Assembly: GCF_900115395.1 (NCBI RefSeq) | Contig: NZ_FOWE01000016.1 | Span: forward strand, 1-39,491 | Source of the DNA: Geodermatophilus obscurus | Lineage (GTDB): Bacteria; Actinomycetota; Actinomycetes; Mycobacteriales; Geodermatophilaceae | Length of the DNA: 39,491 nt | Reading direction: 5' to 3' | Part shown: positions 37,634 through 39,491 of the stretch, piece by piece | Position numbering within the stretch: position 1 is the stretch's first letter | Layout: each line of letters starts with the position of its first letter | Notes under the pieces: model-generated | The model's input: the letters and a program-made list of their open reading frames with translations, nothing else | Told to the model about the DNA's origin: nothing | Databases searched by the model: none | Translations under genes and position numbers: made by a program

Positions 37634-38170
37634 TCAGCGGGATGGGTGTCGGGGACCCCAGATCGTGCGGCGCTCGTCGGCAGCTTGGAGGCGGACGTAG
37701 GGCCGGCGGTTGTAGGCCTCGAGGACGGCGTCTAGTGCAACGGACAGCCCCGAGAGGTCGCGGTCGTAGATCCGCCCGTCATCGATCTGCTGAGCCAGCT
37801 CCTGCAGCGCCTGGGGCCAATCCCGGCGAGTGAGCGGCTGCCGCGTCGGGACCTCCACTCGCCGCTCGACGACCTGGACTGCGGACCGCCCGGAGGCCGC
37901 GGCCCGTGACTGCTCCCAGGCGCGTTGCCGGCACGCCGGTGAGCACCAGGTGGGGATGCGCCCGCGGGCCTTCGGCTGGATCGGTCCGCCGCACCATCCG
38001 CAGGTCGTCGCTGCTCGGCGGCGATCACTCGGATCCGCCGCGGCGGAGGTTGCCTCTGCGCCCCCGGCGCCAGCGCTATGCGCAGGCTTCGGAGATGCCG
38101 CTGTTCGTGACTGCTGACGGGTCTCTCGCGGTCCCCTCCGCTTCCTCGCCATGGCAGCCAGCGTATTCAT
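37634..38170 (-). CDS. Zinc-ribbon protein of an integrative element
   Basis: 178 aa from ATG 38170 (MNTLAAMARKRRGPRE); ATG 38152 is an alternative, and neither has a clear ribosome site. Four cysteines (57, 60, 76, 80) in CGWCGGPIQPK...TWCSPACRQRAWE form a CxxC-x15-CxxxC zinc site ending in the RQRAWE motif seen in small proteins of actinobacterial mobile elements. The C-terminal half is helical (ALQELAQQIDDGRIYDRDLS). The cargo role is unknown; a nucleic-acid-binding or integration-accessory role is plausible. Confidence 0.75.
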   Translation of the reverse strand: MNTLAAMARKRRGPRETRQQSRTAASPKPAHSAGAGGAEATSAAADPSDRRRAATTCGWCGGPIQPKARGRIPTWCSPACRQRAWEQSRAAASGRSAVQVVERRVEVPTRQPLTRRDWPQALQELAQQIDDGRIYDRDLSGLSVALDAVLEAYNRRPYVRLQAADERRTIWGPRHPSR

Positions 38171-38494
38171 CACGACGGAATCCGCAGCCGACGGTGCAAG
38201 AGGTGTGATGGTCCGTGATCTTGAGGGCTCCAGTAGGCCGGGCAGGGCACGGTCGGCCGCGGAGTGAGCGATCCGCCGACGGGGATGAGCGGTGTGTCCT
38301 GGGCGTGAGCCAGTTGGCAACGGGAAGGGCCCGGCGAGTGGCTGATCCGCGGACCTCTGATCTCGTTCTTGCGCGCTCGCGCTGCACCGTCTGACCAGGC
38401 GCCACGTGACCGCGGCAGACGTCGGCCTATCGGTACGCCCAGACCGGGGCCGGTCTTGCGGATCTCGTACGTCACTGCAGCTGTCGCTGAAGGC
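38171..38494. other. Gap between zinc-ribbon gene and IS30 remnant
   Basis: About 324 bp without a supportable gene. Short frames exist on both strands but none shows coding bias or a recognisable domain. It may be eroded element sequence. Confidence 0.5.
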
Positions 38495-38524
38495 GGGGCG
38501 CGTTCAGGCGGTCGTCGCAACACC
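38495..38524 (+). repeat. Possible left terminal inverted repeat of the IS30-type element
   Basis: The segment running from GGGGCGCGTTCAGGCG to GTCGTCGCAACACC resembles ends of actinobacterial IS30-family elements and lies 22 bp before the transposase start. The matching right end is absent because the element is truncated at 39082. Confidence 0.35.
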
Positions 38525-38545
38525 CTGTGAGCGCGAGGTGTTGTG

Positions 38546-39082
38546 GTGGTTTCGGAGTGGCGGCGGGTTCGGGATGAGCGGCAGCAGCGGTTTTGGGAGC
38601 TGGTGACGGCGGGATCGGCCTTCTCGCAGGCCTGCGAGGCTGTCGGCGTGCATCGGCGGCAGGGGTATCGGTGACGACGTGCCTCGGGCGGTCGACCGCC
38701 GGCGGCACCGCGGGCGGTGTCGGCGAGGTATCTGTCGCTGGAGGAGCGACTGCAGATCGCCGACCTGCATCTGGCCGGCGCGTCGATGCGCGCGATCGCT
38801 GCCCGGCTCGGCCGCGCCCCATCGACCATCAGTCGCGAGCTGCGCCGTAACGGACCCGTGCCGGCGGCCGGGCGGGCGATGCGGGCCAGATACGCCCCGT
38901 ACGCGGCGCACAGACGCGCCGGGCTGCGGGCGCGGCGGCCCAAGCCGTTCGAGCTGGAGGACGCACGGCTGGCGCTGGCGGTGCAGGACAAGTTGTGCCG
39001 GCAGTGGAGCCCGGCCCAGATCAGTGCGCACCTGGCCGGTGAGCATGGCGACGAGGCGGCGATGCGGGCGAGCCACGAGACC
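38546..39082 (+). pseudogene. IS30-family transposase remnant (nonsense mutation, 3' truncated)
   Basis: From GTG 38546 the frame reads SEWRRVRDERQQRFWELV and FSQACEAVGVHRRQGYR, then meets TGA at 38672, where IS30 relatives have Trp (TGG). The same frame continues without shift to SARYLSLEERLQIADLHLAG, the helix-turn-helix ASMRAIAARLGRAPSTISRE and LCRQWSPAQISAHL, ending at RASHET (39082). The DDE catalytic domain is missing. So the gene has at least two lesions, a nonsense change and loss of the 3' two-thirds. Confidence 0.85.
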
Positions 39083-39175
39083 AGTCACCAGCTGCTCGAC
39101 CGCATCCTCACCGGCCGCGTCGATGACGACGTCGCCCTGCTCGCCGTCCGCTGTCACCCGCAGGACGGCAACTAG
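39083..39175 (+). pseudogene. C-terminal fragment resembling a PP2C/SpoIIE-type phosphatase
   Basis: Directly fused in frame to the IS30 remnant, 30 codons read SHQLLDRILTGRVDDDVALL then AVRCHPQDGN. The VDDDVALLAVR string matches the last strand of SpoIIE/RsbU-type PP2C phosphatases, whose Asp binds metal. The stop TAG (39173-39175) is formed at the junction with the following IS5-type end. The identification rests on a short motif. Confidence 0.5.
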
Positions 39176-39491
39176 GGCGTGTCTCCCAAACGGCCGCCTG
39201 ATGCGGGTGGATCGTTTGGAGATGGCTCGCTCGGCGGTGCTGTCTGACGAGGATTGGGCTCGGCTGGAGCCGTTGCTGCCCAGCTCGGCCGGGATGCGCG
39301 GGCGGCCGTTTCGAGATCACCGGCAGGTGCTCGAGGGCATCGTGTTCCGCTACCGGACCGGCTGCGCGTGGCGGGACCTGCCGGTGGAGTTCGGGCCGTG
39401 GCAGACGGTGTGGAAACGACACCACCGGTTCAGCCTCGATGGCACCTGGGACCGGATCCTCACCGCGCTGCAGGCCCGCGCGGATGCCGCC
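39175..39491 (+). mobile_element. IS5-family insertion sequence, left end (partial)
   Basis: Begins with GGGCGTGTCTCCCAAACG, which looks like the terminal repeat of IS5/IS427-type elements, preceded by TA (39173-39174), the likely target duplication. It carries a transposase start and runs off the window. Confidence 0.7.
39222..39491 (+). CDS. IS5-family transposase, N-terminal part (partial)
   Basis: 90 codons open to the window end. MARSAVLSDEDWARLEPLLP, GRPFRDHRQVLEGIVFRYRT, GCAWRDLPVEFGPWQTVWKR is the conserved N-terminal domain of IS5/IS427-group transposases. ATG 39222 is chosen; ATG 39201 is in frame seven codons upstream. In this group the full transposase is often made by a programmed frameshift between two frames, whose site would lie beyond the window. 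Confidence 0.9.
   Translation, partial: MARSAVLSDEDWARLEPLLPSSAGMRGRPFRDHRQVLEGIVFRYRTGCAWRDLPVEFGPWQTVWKRHHRFSLDGTWDRILTALQARADAA

Larger units (their letters stand above)
35624..39491. mobile_element. Decayed tRNA-Pro-integrated element (right end not seen)
   Basis: From the tRNA onward the conserved core gene order stops, and integrase, excisionase, a zinc-ribbon protein and IS remnants follow, with many short or broken frames and a slightly lower GC. No replication, transfer or phage structural gene is present. The left boundary is the tRNA end. The right boundary is beyond the window or was removed by the IS-linked deletions after 38495. Confidence 0.65.

Noticed and set aside
38406..38606. 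66-codon plus-strand frame before the IS30 remnant
   Set aside because: It runs out of frame through the IS30 start and lacks coding bias or a domain.

Overview
The window is very GC-rich with strong G/C bias at third codon positions and many GTG starts. Its gene order follows the Mycobacterium tuberculosis Rv1691-Rv1713 block (TPR protein, HAD phosphatase, small protein, tlyA, nadK, recN, steA, steB/mctB, pyrG, Nudix, xerD, parA, scpA, scpB, rluB, cmk, der). This points to a high-GC actinobacterium. Protein style and the intergenic palindromes suggest Geodermatophilaceae or a relative, but that is inference.

Layout. 1-383: the 3' end of a 23S rRNA gene, a hairpin-forming spacer, a 5S rRNA gene and a strong terminator. 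445-10961, mostly plus strand: a disordered TPR protein with an AEDDV tandem repeat, an SSB-like OB-fold protein, a DUF1015 protein (minus), a second TPR protein, a HAD-IIA phosphatase, a small coiled protein, TlyA, NAD kinase, RecN and an extra SAM methyltransferase. 10975-12685, minus: a lipoprotein and a TetR regulator with a Pro/Ala-rich extension. 12851-20983, plus: an unbroken run of overlapping genes, steA and steB followed by an envelope set (PNPT-like prenyl-phosphate sugar transferase, MurJ-type flippase, GT4 glycosyltransferase, alkaline-phosphatase-like membrane protein). 20958-23313: pyrG and a Nudix hydrolase. 23317-23398: a poly-C tract and a large palindromic repeat. 23425-24843, minus: an Fn3-like secreted protein and a two-TM membrane protein. 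25006-34686, mostly plus: ald, xerD, parA, an RHH partner, scpA, scpB, rluB, then a minus-strand pair (STAS-like and an 84-aa protein), then aroH, cmk and der. 34731-35459: a CPBP membrane protease. 35550-35623: tRNA-Pro(GGG).

From the tRNA to the right end the DNA is accessory. It holds a tyrosine integrase gene broken by a single-base shift in a C5 run, an excisionase, a zinc-ribbon protein, an IS30 transposase remnant with an in-frame stop and a chimeric 3' end that resembles the tail of a PP2C/SpoIIE phosphatase, and the start of an IS5-family element that runs off the window. No second copy of the tRNA 3' end is visible, so the far end of the integrated element is either lost or beyond 39491.

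The genes fall into connected jobs: rRNA and its modification (rRNA, TlyA, RluB, Der), chromosome dynamics (RecN, XerD, ParA-like, ScpA/B), nucleotide and cofactor supply (NadK, PyrG, Cmk, Nudix) and septal or envelope assembly (SteA/B plus the four-gene glycan set). The best candidate for an undescribed system is the translationally coupled steA-steB-PNPT-murJ-GT4-phosphatase operon.
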